Positions 45,111 to 53,634 of a stretch of 64,000 nt of DNA are shown in pieces. Every line of letters starts with the position of its first letter. The first letter of the stretch is position 1. The notes under the pieces were generated by a model. The model worked only from the letters and a program-made list of their open reading frames with translations. It did no database searches and was not told where the DNA came from. The translations under genes and the position numbers were made by a program. Source of the DNA: JAOUEA01 sp963821925 (GTDB lineage: Bacteria > Actinomycetota > UBA4738 > HRBIN12); contig CAWGFO010000009.1 in the NCBI GenBank assembly GCA_963821925.1, forward strand, positions 310,001 through 374,000. Direction: 5' to 3'.

Positions 45111-45264
45111 GGCTCAATCGTGCGCGGTAGGTCGGGAACCGCCTCCGGGCGGAGGTCCCACATCGTCGTGGTCCTTCGGCGGGCGCCCCGGGACCTCCCG
45201 AGCGGCGTGAAGATGCCCTCGGACCCTGCCGCCGCGGCTGGTCCGGGGGCACCCCGGGCGCTGG

Positions 45265-45270
45265 TAGCGT
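45265..45270 (+). promoter_or_regulatory. -10 element TAGCGT, leaderless promoter of the aminotransferase
   Basis: TAGCGT ends 6 nt before the ATG at 45277, with no ribosome site. Confidence 0.45.
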
Positions 45271-45276
45271 GGGCCC

Positions 45277-46527
45277 ATGACGCACTTCTGGCATCCCTTC
45301 GCCGACATGTCGGCGGTCTCGGGAACGGGCGCGATCACCCTGGTCGGCGGCGAGGGCGCGCACGTGGTCGACGACACCGGACGCCGCTACCTCGACGCCA
45401 CCGCCTCCCTCTGGTACTGCAACGTCGGGTGGGGACGGCGCGAGATCGCCGATGCCGCCGCCGCGCAGATGGCCGAGCTCCCCGCCTACTCCACGTTCGG
45501 GGACCTCACGAACCGGCCCGCCGAGGCCCTCGCGGACCGGGTGGCCGCGATCGCCCCCGTCCCCGACTCCAAGGTCTTCTTCACGAGCGGCGGCTCGGAC
45601 TCGATCGACACGGCGACGAAGATGGCGCGCCGCTACTGGCAGCTCCGCGGCGAGCCGGAGCGCACGATCCTGATCCGCCGCGAGAAGGCTTACCACGGCA
45701 TGCACACCGGCGGGACCTCCCTCGCCGGCATCCCCGCGAACGCGACCGGCCACGGCGAGCTGATCGAGGACGTGCTCGAGGTCCCGTGGGACGACGCCGA
45801 CGCGCTCCGCACCGCGATCGAGACCGCCGGCGCCGGCAACGTGGCCGCGTTCTTCTGCGAGCCCGTGATCGGGGCGGGCGGGGTCTTCCCGGCGCCCCAT
45901 GGCTACCTGAAGGCCTCCCGTGAGGTGTGCCGGGAGACCGGGGTCCTGTTCGTCGCCGACGAGGTGATCACCGGGTTCGGGCGCTGCGGCGACTGGTTCG
46001 CGTCCTCGCGCTTGGGGCTCGATCCCGACATCGTCACGTGCGCCAAGGGCATCACGAGCGGGTACCTCCCGCTGGGCGCCGTGCTCGCATCCCCGCGGGT
46101 CGCGGAGCCGTTCTGGGCGCCGGGCGCCGGGATCTGGCGTCACGGCTACACGTACAGCGGACACGCGACCGTGGCCGCCGCCGCGATCGCGAACCTCGAC
46201 ATCATGGAGCGGGAGGCCCTGCCGGAGCGTGCACTCACCCTCGAAGCGCAGCTCTACGACGTCCTGGCGCCGCTCGCCGACCACGAGCTCGTCGAGGAGG
46301 TGCGCGGTGGCGTGGGAGTGCTCGCGGCCGTGAACCTACGGCAGGACCTGGTGGCCGACGACCCGATGCTGCCGGCACGCACCGGCGCGGCGATCCGCGA
46401 GGCAGGGGTGATCGTCCGTCCGCTGGTGGCGGGCGCGATCGCGGTCTCGCCACCCCTCGTCGTCGATGCGGACGACCTGGCCGAGCTCGCCGGGGGGTTC
46501 CGGGCGGGGCTCGACGCCGTCAGCTGA
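45277..46527 (+). CDS. Class III PLP-dependent aminotransferase
   Basis: This 416-residue fold-type I aminotransferase of the omega-amine/beta-alanine-pyruvate group has the N-terminal WHPFADM, substrate region DATASLWYCNVGW, PLP-phosphate loop FFTSGGSDSIDTATKMARRYW, DEVITGFGR and the Schiff-base K257 in CAKGITSGYLPLGA. It transfers amino groups from a terminal amine or beta-amino acid to pyruvate or glyoxylate; the exact donor is unknown. The gene stands alone, convergent with iscA. Confidence 0.9.
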   Translation: MTHFWHPFADMSAVSGTGAITLVGGEGAHVVDDTGRRYLDATASLWYCNVGWGRREIADAAAAQMAELPAYSTFGDLTNRPAEALADRVAAIAPVPDSKVFFTSGGSDSIDTATKMARRYWQLRGEPERTILIRREKAYHGMHTGGTSLAGIPANATGHGELIEDVLEVPWDDADALRTAIETAGAGNVAAFFCEPVIGAGGVFPAPHGYLKASREVCRETGVLFVADEVITGFGRCGDWFASSRLGLDPDIVTCAKGITSGYLPLGAVLASPRVAEPFWAPGAGIWRHGYTYSGHATVAAAAIANLDIMEREALPERALTLEAQLYDVLAPLADHELVEEVRGGVGVLAAVNLRQDLVADDPMLPARTGAAIREAGVIVRPLVAGAIAVSPPLVVDADDLAELAGGFRAGLDAVS

Positions 46528-46569
46528 CGGAGCGGATCGGCCCATGAGGGCGACGTGTTCGGCCCGGAC

Positions 46570-46890
46570 TCAGTGGAACGAGTTGCCGCAGGCGCAGCCG
46601 CCCTGGGCGGCCGGGTTGTCGATCGTGAAGCCCGACTGCTCCAGGGAGTCCACGAAGTCGACCGTGGCCTGCGACAGGTACGGCACGCTCATCTTGTCGA
46701 CGACGATCTTCACGCCGAACTGATCGGCGGTCTCGTCCTTCTCGGTGAGCTGGTCGTCGAGGTACATCGCGTACCGGAGGCCCGAGCACCCACCCGGCGA
46801 GACGGCGACGCGCAGGGCGATGTCGTTGCGCCCTTCTTCGACGAGCAGTTCCTTCACCTTGCCGGCGGCGGCTTCGGTCAGCGTGATCAT
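46570..46890 (-). CDS. A-type Fe-S carrier (IscA/ErpA/HesB)
   Basis: This 106-residue A-type carrier has cluster ligands C35 (PGGCSGLRY), C99 and C101 (GGCACGNSF), which are invariant in the family. It receives clusters from the scaffold and hands them to apo-proteins. GGAGGAA precedes the ATG at 46890, which replaces an upstream in-frame ATG without a ribosome site. It adds to the suf genes, YgfZ and the MIP18-type factor in the window. Confidence 0.94.
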   Translation of the reverse strand: MITLTEAAAGKVKELLVEEGRNDIALRVAVSPGGCSGLRYAMYLDDQLTEKDETADQFGVKIVVDKMSVPYLSQATVDFVDSLEQSGFTIDNPAAQGGCACGNSFH

Positions 46891-46953
46891 CGTTCCTCCG
46901 GGAGCTCGCGGGTGATTGCCCTCCATGATAACCCGCCGGGCCGTGTGTGAGGG

Positions 46954-47427
46954 TCAGCGATCCTCGGTGAACGCCGCGGTGGTGGCCTCGCTCACGCGCA
47001 CCAGGTCGGCCGGCGACAGCGGGAACACGGAGTCGGGCGTGCCCGCCGCGGCCCAAACCTCGTCGTAGCCGAGCAGATCGCCGTCGATGAACGCTTGCAC
47101 GGCCCGCGTGTGCGCGAAGGGCGGGGTGCCGCCGACCGCGAACCCGGTGGCCTCGCGCGCCTCGTCGGGGGTGGCGCGCCGGACCTCGCCGGCGCCGGTG
47201 AGGGAGGCCAGCTTCGCCTCGTCGACACGGTTGCGGCCCGACGTGAGGGCGAGCACCGCGCGGTCGTCGGCCATGAAGATCAGAGACTTCACGATCTGCC
47301 CGACGTCGCATCCGATCGCCCGCGCCGCGGCGTCGGCGGTCTTCGTCCCCTCCGGGAACCGCCGAACCTCCGGATGCAGCCCCAGCGCGCGGGCGCCCTC
47401 GCTGAAGCGCTCGATCGCCGAGCTCAT
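46954..47427 (-). CDS. YbaK/ProX-type aminoacyl-tRNA deacylase
   Basis: This 157-residue trans-editing domain hydrolyses mischarged tRNA such as Ala- or Cys-tRNA(Pro). Motifs are TADAAARAIGCDVGQIVKSLIF with the catalytic Lys, DEAKLASLTGAGEVRRATPDEAREATGFAVGGTPPF and the final PLSPADLVRVS. The ATG overlaps the glycerate kinase stop by 4 nt. Which amino acid is cleared cannot be read from the sequence. Confidence 0.9.
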   Translation of the reverse strand: MSSAIERFSEGARALGLHPEVRRFPEGTKTADAAARAIGCDVGQIVKSLIFMADDRAVLALTSGRNRVDEAKLASLTGAGEVRRATPDEAREATGFAVGGTPPFAHTRAVQAFIDGDLLGYDEVWAAAGTPDSVFPLSPADLVRVSEATTAAFTEDR

Positions 47428-48549
47428 CGGACCATCCCGGCCGGCAGGTCGAGGGCGAGCTCGCTCGCGAGGAGCTCGAGCGAGCGCCGGGCGTCGCCCA
47501 GCGCGGCCGCCTCCCCCACCCGGTCCACGAGCGACCGGACGGTGACCCCGTCGGGCGAGACCTCCGAGCGGCCGCAGAGCACCGCGACCGGCACCGAATG
47601 GAGCTCCGCGAGCCGGATCACGCCGGCGGGGACCTTCCCGTAGAGCGATTGCGTGTCGAGCGATCCTTCCCCGGTGATCACGAGTGCGGCTCCTTCCATC
47701 CGGCCGCCCAGGTCGACGGCTTCCATCACGACGTCCACGCCCCGGCGCAGCCGGGCGCCGCAGAAGGCCAGCAGCCCGAAACCGAGGCCACCGGCGGCGC
47801 CGGCGCCGGGCTCGTCTTTCAGCGCGATGCCGAGGTCGTGATGGACGACGGCGGCGAGATGGGCCAGCGCCCGATCGAGCAGGAACACGTCGTCGGGTGA
47901 CGCGCCCTTCTGCGGGCCGTAGACGTGGCTCGCGCCCGCCGGCCCGCAGAGCGGGTTCTCGACGTCGGTCGCGCCGAGGAACGTCGCCCCCGCGACCGCG
48001 GGGTGCTGGCCTCGCCCGTCGATCCGGGCCAGGTCCAGCAGCGCCGCTCCGCCGTCGGCCACGTCGCGCCCGTGCACGTCCAGGAACCGGATGCCGAGCG
48101 CCGCAGCCATCCCCACGCCCCCGTCGTTCGTGGCGCTGCCGCCCAGACACACGACCATGCGGCGCGCACCCGCGCTGAGCGCCGCGAGGATCAGCTCGCC
48201 GGTCCCCCGGGTCGTCGTGCGCAAGGGGTCACGGCGCGTCTCGCCGAGCAGCGCCAGTCCGGACGCCCGCGCGGATTCCACGACCCCCGTGAGCCCGTCC
48301 GCGGTTTCGACGATCCCGAACGCCGCGTCGACCGGATCGCCGAGCGGGCCTGTCGGCGGTCGTGGCCACGAGCCGCCCGCCCTGCGCGTCGACCAACGCG
48401 TCGAGCGTGCCTTCGCCTCCGTCGGCCATCGGGACCAGGTCGACGACGTCGTCGGGACGGGCCCGACGCCAGCCCGTCTCGATCGCCTCGGCCGCCTGGC
48501 GTGCCGTGAGCGTGCCGCGGAACTTGTCGGGAGCCACGAGGACGCGCAT
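47424..48549 (-). pseudogene. glxK: Glycerate kinase, frameshifted
   Basis: The N-terminal MRVLVAPDKFRGTLTARQAAEAIE and PMADGGEGTLDALVDAQGGRLVATTAD are in one frame. The rest, from GPLGDPVDAAFGIVE through CLGGSATNDGGVGMAAALG and LVITGEGSLDTQS to the stop, is in another. One extra base near 48350..48352 explains the change; removing it restores a normal glycerate kinase of about 375 residues (garK/glxK family, 2-phosphoglycerate formation). All expected motifs survive on both sides. A recent mutation, a programmed shift or a sequencing error are all possible; error seems likeliest. A TACATT -10 lies 7 nt before the ATG. Confidence 0.85.
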
Positions 48550-48556
48550 GCCGCCG

Positions 48557-48562
48557 AATGTA
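48557..48562 (-). promoter_or_regulatory. -10 element TACATT, leaderless promoter of the glycerate kinase
   Basis: Minus-strand TACATT lies 7 nt before the ATG at 48549. It overlaps TACAAT (48561..48566, plus strand), a candidate -10 for the divergent mycothiol-type gene. Confidence 0.5.
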
Positions 48563-48607
48563 CAATCCGCCGCGACACCGCGTGAGCGAGAGGGAGGATA
48601 CGCCGCC

Positions 48608-49435
48608 GTGAGCCTGGACCGCGAACCGCTGCTCGGGGTCGCGCACGCCGAGCGCCAGCGACTGGGCCGCATGATCCAGTACGCCGAGCCCGACACGTGG
48701 GACCTCCCGAGCGCGGTCGCCGGATGGTGGAACCGCGACGTGCTCGCTCACCTGGCCGCCGCCGACACCGCCGCCGCCCAGCTGATGGCCGGCGAGCCCG
48801 TCGTGGAGCTCGACGAGTTCCGCGAGGCGCACGGCGGCGAGATCGACGTCGACGCGCTGAACGCGTGGACCGTGAACCGGCGCTCCGGCTTCGAGACCCG
48901 CGAGCTGATCGAGACGTGGGGCAAGGCGGCCGAGGCGTTCATCGCGTACGCCGCCCTCCTGTCCGACGACGAGTGGGCCTCGAGGCGCTTCCCGTGGCTC
49001 GCCGGCGACATCGCGGCCCGGTACCTGGTCCAGTCGCGGATCGTGGAATGGTTCCTGCACGGCGAGGACATGCGCGCATCGAACGGGCTCGGGCCGCAGT
49101 GGCAGCACTGGCCCGTCCACCTCACGATCGACCTGGGCGTCCGGATGCTCCCCTGGGCGCTCGCCCAGGCGGGCTACGAGCTCGACGGCAAGAGCGTGCT
49201 CGTCGAGGTTGAGGGCGCCGGTCAGGGCACGTGGCACTGGGGCCTGGGAACGGGCGAGGTGCCGGCTGGCTCGAAGAAGCCCGACGCTACCCTCCGTGGC
49301 CGCGCACCGCAGCTCGCCCTCGTGGCGGGGCGCCGCCTGTCCGCCGAGGACGTCCGTGGGAACGGCGCCATCGTGCTCGGCGGGGACCGCGAGCTCGCCC
49401 GCGTCGTGCTGCAGCAGATCCGCGCCTTCGCGTAG
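48608..49435 (+). CDS. Maleylpyruvate isomerase family mycothiol-dependent enzyme
   Basis: This 275-residue DinB/MDMPI-fold protein has an N-terminal four-helix domain with the metal-site pattern WWNRDVLAHLAAAD and VQSRIVEWFLHGEDMR, followed by a sterol-carrier-like C-terminal domain ending in a helix. Such enzymes use mycothiol, the actinobacterial thiol, as cofactor. The GTG at 48608 follows GGGAGGA; an ATG 63 nt later is a less likely start. Substrate is unknown. Confidence 0.85.
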   Translation: MSLDREPLLGVAHAERQRLGRMIQYAEPDTWDLPSAVAGWWNRDVLAHLAAADTAAAQLMAGEPVVELDEFREAHGGEIDVDALNAWTVNRRSGFETRELIETWGKAAEAFIAYAALLSDDEWASRRFPWLAGDIAARYLVQSRIVEWFLHGEDMRASNGLGPQWQHWPVHLTIDLGVRMLPWALAQAGYELDGKSVLVEVEGAGQGTWHWGLGTGEVPAGSKKPDATLRGRAPQLALVAGRRLSAEDVRGNGAIVLGGDRELARVVLQQIRAFA

Positions 49436-49491
49436 ATCGCGCGAACCCCCGGCCGTTCCCGCGCGTACTCCCTGGGAGTACCGTGCTGCGC

Positions 49492-50064
49492 ATGCGACCC
49501 CGAGACCCCGAGGACGACGCGGCCCTGATGCGCGCCTTCGCCGCGCGCGATGAGGCCGCCGCCGGCGCGCTCTACGACCGGTTCGCCTCACGGATCTACG
49601 GACTGGGGATCGTGATGCTCGGCTCCGAGGCCGCCGCGCAGGATCTCGTGCAGGACACGTTCGTGAAGCTCTGGCGGAGCGCCGACCGTTACGACGGGGC
49701 CCGCGGCAAGCTCGAGACCTGGGTCCTCCTCGTCGCCCGCTCGCTCGCGATCGACGCGTTGCGGCGCCGCGTCCTGGAGGCGCGCTCGCTGGCCCGCGCC
49801 GACACCCCGCGCGAGGCCGACCCCGCGGCGGGGCCCGAAGAGCTCGCCGAGACGGGCGACCTCGCCGACCGCGCGCGCCGGGCGATGGCGCACCTCTCCC
49901 CGGAGCAGCGCGCGGCGCTCGAGCTCGCCTACTTCGGCGGGAAGACCAGCCGGGAGGTCGCCGAGCTCGAGGGGATCCCGGTCGGCACCGCGAAGACGCG
50001 GATCCGTTCCGCGCTCCTGCGGTTGCGCGACGCGATGAGCGAGGAGCAGCGCCGTGACGTGTGA
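49492..50064 (+). CDS. ECF-type RNA polymerase sigma factor
   Basis: This 190-residue sigma-70-family factor has only regions 2 and 4. Region 2 is LYDRFASRIYGLGIVMLGSEAAAQDLVQDTFVKLW and region 4 is LSPEQRAALELAYFGGKTSREVAELEGIPVGTAKTRIRSALLRL. The pattern is that of the SigK/SigL-like ECF groups paired with zinc-binding anti-sigma factors. A GTG 9 nt upstream is an alternative start. The anti-sigma gene overlaps it by 11 nt, so both are made together. Confidence 0.93.
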   Translation: MRPRDPEDDAALMRAFAARDEAAAGALYDRFASRIYGLGIVMLGSEAAAQDLVQDTFVKLWRSADRYDGARGKLETWVLLVARSLAIDALRRRVLEARSLARADTPREADPAAGPEELAETGDLADRARRAMAHLSPEQRAALELAYFGGKTSREVAELEGIPVGTAKTRIRSALLRLRDAMSEEQRRDV

Positions 50065-50773
50065 GGCGGTCCAGGAGCGGCTGAGCGAGCACCTCCTCGG
50101 CTCGATGCCCGAGTTCGACGATGCCGCCGTGCGACGCCACCTGCGCGGGTGCGCGGCCTGCCGGCGCGAGGCATCGGCGTTGGGCGACGGGCTCGCGGCG
50201 TTCGCCCTGGCGGCCCACGACGTCGTCCCGCCCGACGACCTCCGCGCTCGCGTCCTCGACGCGGTACGCGACGATCAGCGCGACACGGCCCCGCTGCCGG
50301 CGTCTTCGTGGCGCCGGTTCGCCGTGCCTGGGGTGGCCGCGGGCCTGGCGCTCGCGCTCGTCGCCTCGCTCACATGGGGCGTCGGCCAAGCCCGCCGCGC
50401 GGACCGCGCGGTGGCCGACGCCGGGAGCTACACCGGCCTGCTCGCGATCCTCGGCGGCACCGGCTTCCGCGCGGCGCGGCTCGATCCGGCCGGCGCCCGC
50501 ACCCTCGAAGGCAGCGTGGTCGTGTACGACTCCCACGAGGACCAGTCCTGGGCGGTGGTGTTCGTGCGGGCGCCCGGGGAGTCCGGGTACGCCACGCCCA
50601 CGCTCCACGCCGACGACGGCCGGACGGTCGAGATCTGGCCGCTGGAATTCGATGGCCAGGGTGACGGAGCGGCCTGGCTGGTGACGTCGGTCGATCTCGT
50701 GCCGTTCGACCGGCTCTCGATCACGGGCGAGGACGGGACGCTCCTGGCGACCGCCGACATCCGCGAGGTGTAG
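50054..50773 (+). CDS. Zinc-binding membrane anti-sigma factor (RskA-like)
   Basis: This 239-residue anti-sigma has the cytoplasmic zinc-anti-sigma motif H29-x3-C33-x2-C36, one membrane helix (about 88-110, FAVPGVAAGLALALVASLTWGVG) and an extracytoplasmic RskA-type beta domain ending ISGEDGTLLATADIREV-like (ITGEDGTLLATADI). It should hold the preceding sigma factor until an envelope or redox signal releases it. The GTG start overlaps the sigma gene. No obvious target operon is attached. Confidence 0.92.
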   Translation: MTCEAVQERLSEHLLGSMPEFDDAAVRRHLRGCAACRREASALGDGLAAFALAAHDVVPPDDLRARVLDAVRDDQRDTAPLPASSWRRFAVPGVAAGLALALVASLTWGVGQARRADRAVADAGSYTGLLAILGGTGFRAARLDPAGARTLEGSVVVYDSHEDQSWAVVFVRAPGESGYATPTLHADDGRTVEIWPLEFDGQGDGAAWLVTSVDLVPFDRLSITGEDGTLLATADIREV

Positions 50774-50785
50774 CGGCCGGATCGG

Positions 50786-51790
50786 TTAGCGGGTCACGAC
50801 GAGCCGGCGCACCCGCCGCGGGGTGGCACCGAACCGGTACTTGTACGCGTAGTCGCCCTTCAGCAGATCGAAGATCGCGGCGCCCCCCTCGATCGCGAGC
50901 CGGATGTCCTCCGCGACGAGCACCATCCCCGGCGCGAGGTTCCCCCACGCCCGGTCGAACGCCGAGTTGTACAGGGAGAACGTCCCGTTGAACGCGTAGC
51001 CGATCGTGCCGGCCGCCAGCTCGCCGCCCACCTCGATGAACTGGAGCTTGAAGATCCCCTCCGGCAGGAACGCCTCGCCGAGCCGCCGGAAGAAGATCTC
51101 CATCCCTGGCTGCATGAACACGCCCTTGGGGCCCTCGCTCATCCGGTGGAGCTCCACGAAGCGGTCGAGCAGCGGGATCAGCGTCTCCTCGGTGGCCGTA
51201 TGGATCGTGAACGGACCGGCCTCGGCCTCGAGCTTCTTCGCCTTCCGCTTGATCTCGTGGCGGAGCTTCGACGGCAGGCCCTCGAGGTAGGCGTCCCAGG
51301 TCTGCGCGAGGGGAAGGATCGGCGCCACGCCGTTCTGATCCTCGGTCTCCTCGACGCCGAGCCCCGCGGCGGCGGTCGCGTCGCGCAGGAGCGGGAGCCA
51401 GGGGTTGTCCTCGGGGAGGCCACGCAGGTCGGCGGTGGACCAGTCCTCCCGGGTCAGGAGCGACGTCCAGAGCTCCTTCGCGATCGCGTCCTGGCGCTCG
51501 GGGAGGCCGACCGGGCCCATGTAGTCGGTCACCTCGGTCCCGCCGAGGAACCGCAGGGTCTCGTCGATCCGCTCGAACGCGACGGCGCCGATCTGCGTGC
51601 CGTCGTCCTCCTCGGCGAAGGCGAACAGGAGGTGCTCGGGCTGCTCCCCGAACTCCTCCCAGTAGAGCTTCAGGTACTCGGGCGTGTGGAAGAACGTGCC
51701 CGCGGGATCGGCCAGGACGAGCTCGGCCCAGCCACGTCGATGGAAGTCGCGTCCGTCCTCGGAGAAGGTGATCCGCATACGGCCACCCAT
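50786..51790 (-). CDS. GNAT-fold (FemAB/BioF2-like) acetyltransferase
   Basis: This 334-residue protein has two GNAT-like halves as in the Acetyltransf_6/FemAB group (FFHTPEYLKLYWEEFGEQP, LRHEIKRKAKKLEAE, and GTIGYAFNGTFSLYNSAFD with FDLLKGDYAYKYRFG near the end). Members act in cell-envelope or exopolysaccharide assembly (CelD-like) using acyl-CoA or aminoacyl-tRNA. An ATG at 51778 is an alternative start and is slightly better supported. It is convergent with the anti-sigma gene. Confidence 0.83.
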   Translation of the reverse strand: MGGRMRITFSEDGRDFHRRGWAELVLADPAGTFFHTPEYLKLYWEEFGEQPEHLLFAFAEEDDGTQIGAVAFERIDETLRFLGGTEVTDYMGPVGLPERQDAIAKELWTSLLTREDWSTADLRGLPEDNPWLPLLRDATAAAGLGVEETEDQNGVAPILPLAQTWDAYLEGLPSKLRHEIKRKAKKLEAEAGPFTIHTATEETLIPLLDRFVELHRMSEGPKGVFMQPGMEIFFRRLGEAFLPEGIFKLQFIEVGGELAAGTIGYAFNGTFSLYNSAFDRAWGNLAPGMVLVAEDIRLAIEGGAAIFDLLKGDYAYKYRFGATPRRVRRLVVTR

Positions 51791-51834
51791 GCTACGGGGC
51801 CGCGCGGGGCGAGGTCGGGCGGCTCAGGCCGGTA

Positions 51835-53634
51835 TCACCACGATCCGCCGCCACCACCACCGCCGCCGCCCCCGGAGAAGCCGCCGCCGCCGAACCCGCT
51901 GGATCCGGAGGCCGCCGGCACCGAGGCGAGCATCCCCCCGCTCGAGACCGCGAACCCGTCCATCGAGTCCGCGAAGTTCGCGTAGACGAACGGCCGGGGC
52001 GACAGGTACCAGGAGGTGTCTTGCTCACGCGCCAGCCCCTCGAACGCCTTCGCCCACTTCTCGGTGACGCCGAAGACGATCGCGTACGGCAGGAACCGCG
52101 GGAAGACGTTCTCCTCCTCGGCCCATCGGGACATGTGGGTCTCGGCGGTCTCGATCACGGTCCGGAAGCCACGCACTCGCCGCAGCATGGCGGTCCCCTT
52201 CGGCGTGCGCGCCGGCATGAACCGGTCGAACCAGACGAGCAGCAAGCCGGCCACGATCACGGGGATCCCGACGATCCCCCAGTGGGTCCACCGCGCGAGC
52301 ACGAACGTGAGACCGATCCCCGCCAGCAGCAGTAGCCACCCGCGCCGGTTCCAGCTGGTGCGCACCTTGTCGGGCCGGGCCGTGAACCAGCCCTGCGTGA
52401 CGCCATCGACGTACAGGGATTCCTCGACCCCCTTCAGCCGCTCCGCGAACGTGTTCCGGAGCGATGAGAGCGTGACCTCGGTACCGTCTTCGAACAGGCC
52501 GTTCAGGAGCTTCCGCTCGTACGGCAGGAGCTCGTCCTCGGGCTGCTCGAGCCGGATCAGTGTCCAGTCCGGCTTGCCGAAGAGCCCCTCCTTCGGGATC
52601 TCCTGGATCAGCAGGTACCCGCGCACCGCGAGATCGACGATCGTGGCCGTGACGTCGAGGGTGTTCGCGCGCTCGTCGAGCAGCGTGCCGATCTGCCCTG
52701 GCCGCAGATCCGCGGGTGGCGCGAACTCCACGGGAGCCGACGCATCGCCCTCGAAGAGCGGGACGCTCTGGGACTCACCGGTCGGGTTCCCCATCACCTG
52801 GTCGACCTGGCCTCCGCGCCACCGCCGGTCCCGGCCCGTCCGCCAGAGCAGATAGCCGAAGCCGCCGATCGCGAGCACGAGCAGCCCGCCCGAGGCCGCG
52901 CCGGTCGTCGGCGTCAGTGCGAAGGCGCGGGCGGGCGACCAGCGCTCGCGGAGCCGCGGCTCGGGGGCGGGCACGGCGCCCTTCGGCAGGCTCACCACCA
53001 CGGTCATCCCCTGGAACGGCTGGAGGTCGCGCTGGGCGAAGCGAGCACCGACGGGACCGCTCGAGGCCCTCGCGCACGGGAGCGACGATCCCTCGTAGCC
53101 CGTGTAGCACGCCACCTGCAGGATCCGCGCCGGCGCCCGCACGACGGTCGTCGCGATGTCGATCGGGACGTCCCACTCGTCGCCGATCGCGTTCCAATAC
53201 AGCTCGACATGGTCCCGGAACCCGTTCAGGGCGGCCTCGACCCGGTAGCGGATCGTGTACGTGTGCCGGCCGGTGATCGTGCGATCCGGGTCGCCGATCC
53301 TGATCGCGGTGACCCCGCCGCCGGGGTGCTCGATCACGTAGTCGGCGGACGCATCGCCCGTCGCCGTCACCGACTCGACCGTCAGCGGATACTCCCGGTC
53401 GTACGTGTCGTCGTACCGGAACGTCGTCGGGATCTCTCGGATGATCCCGTGCCGTGGCATGGTGCCGAAGTCGTAGTCGATCGTCTCGGTGATCCTCAGC
53501 GCTCCGTCGTTCTCGATCACGATCTCGACGTCGTACCGGACGATCCGCTCGCCGGCGAGGCTCTGCGCACGGGCGGGCGCCGCCAGGACGAACGCCGCGA
53601 GCACGCCCAGCGCGACCGCCGCGACGCGCCTCAC
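51835..53634 (-). CDS. DUF2207 family membrane protein with signal peptide
   Basis: This 599-residue protein has a signal peptide (VRRVAAVALGVLAAFVLAAPARAQS, cleavage after ARA). A large extracytoplasmic beta-rich DUF2207 domain follows (VRYDVEIVIENDGALRITETIDYDF), then a helix (GGLLVLAIGGFGYLLW), a cytoplasmic winged-helix-like part, two closely spaced helices (WLLLLAGIGLTFVLA, GIVGIPVIVAGLLLVW) and a Gly-rich C-terminus. Function is unknown. The GTG overlaps the antiporter stop by 4 nt (GTGA), so expression is linked to Ca2+/H+ exchange. Confidence 0.88.
   Translation of the reverse strand: MRRVAAVALGVLAAFVLAAPARAQSLAGERIVRYDVEIVIENDGALRITETIDYDFGTMPRHGIIREIPTTFRYDDTYDREYPLTVESVTATGDASADYVIEHPGGGVTAIRIGDPDRTITGRHTYTIRYRVEAALNGFRDHVELYWNAIGDEWDVPIDIATTVVRAPARILQVACYTGYEGSSLPCARASSGPVGARFAQRDLQPFQGMTVVVSLPKGAVPAPEPRLRERWSPARAFALTPTTGAASGGLLVLAIGGFGYLLWRTGRDRRWRGGQVDQVMGNPTGESQSVPLFEGDASAPVEFAPPADLRPGQIGTLLDERANTLDVTATIVDLAVRGYLLIQEIPKEGLFGKPDWTLIRLEQPEDELLPYERKLLNGLFEDGTEVTLSSLRNTFAERLKGVEESLYVDGVTQGWFTARPDKVRTSWNRRGWLLLLAGIGLTFVLARWTHWGIVGIPVIVAGLLLVWFDRFMPARTPKGTAMLRRVRGFRTVIETAETHMSRWAEEENVFPRFLPYAIVFGVTEKWAKAFEGLAREQDTSWYLSPRPFVYANFADSMDGFAVSSGGMLASVPAASGSSGFGGGGFSGGGGGGGGGGSW

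Noticed and set aside
48362..48607. N-terminal extension of the mycothiol-type protein
   Set aside because: It is antisense to the glycerate kinase N-terminus, of low complexity, and a ribosome site stands before GTG 48608.
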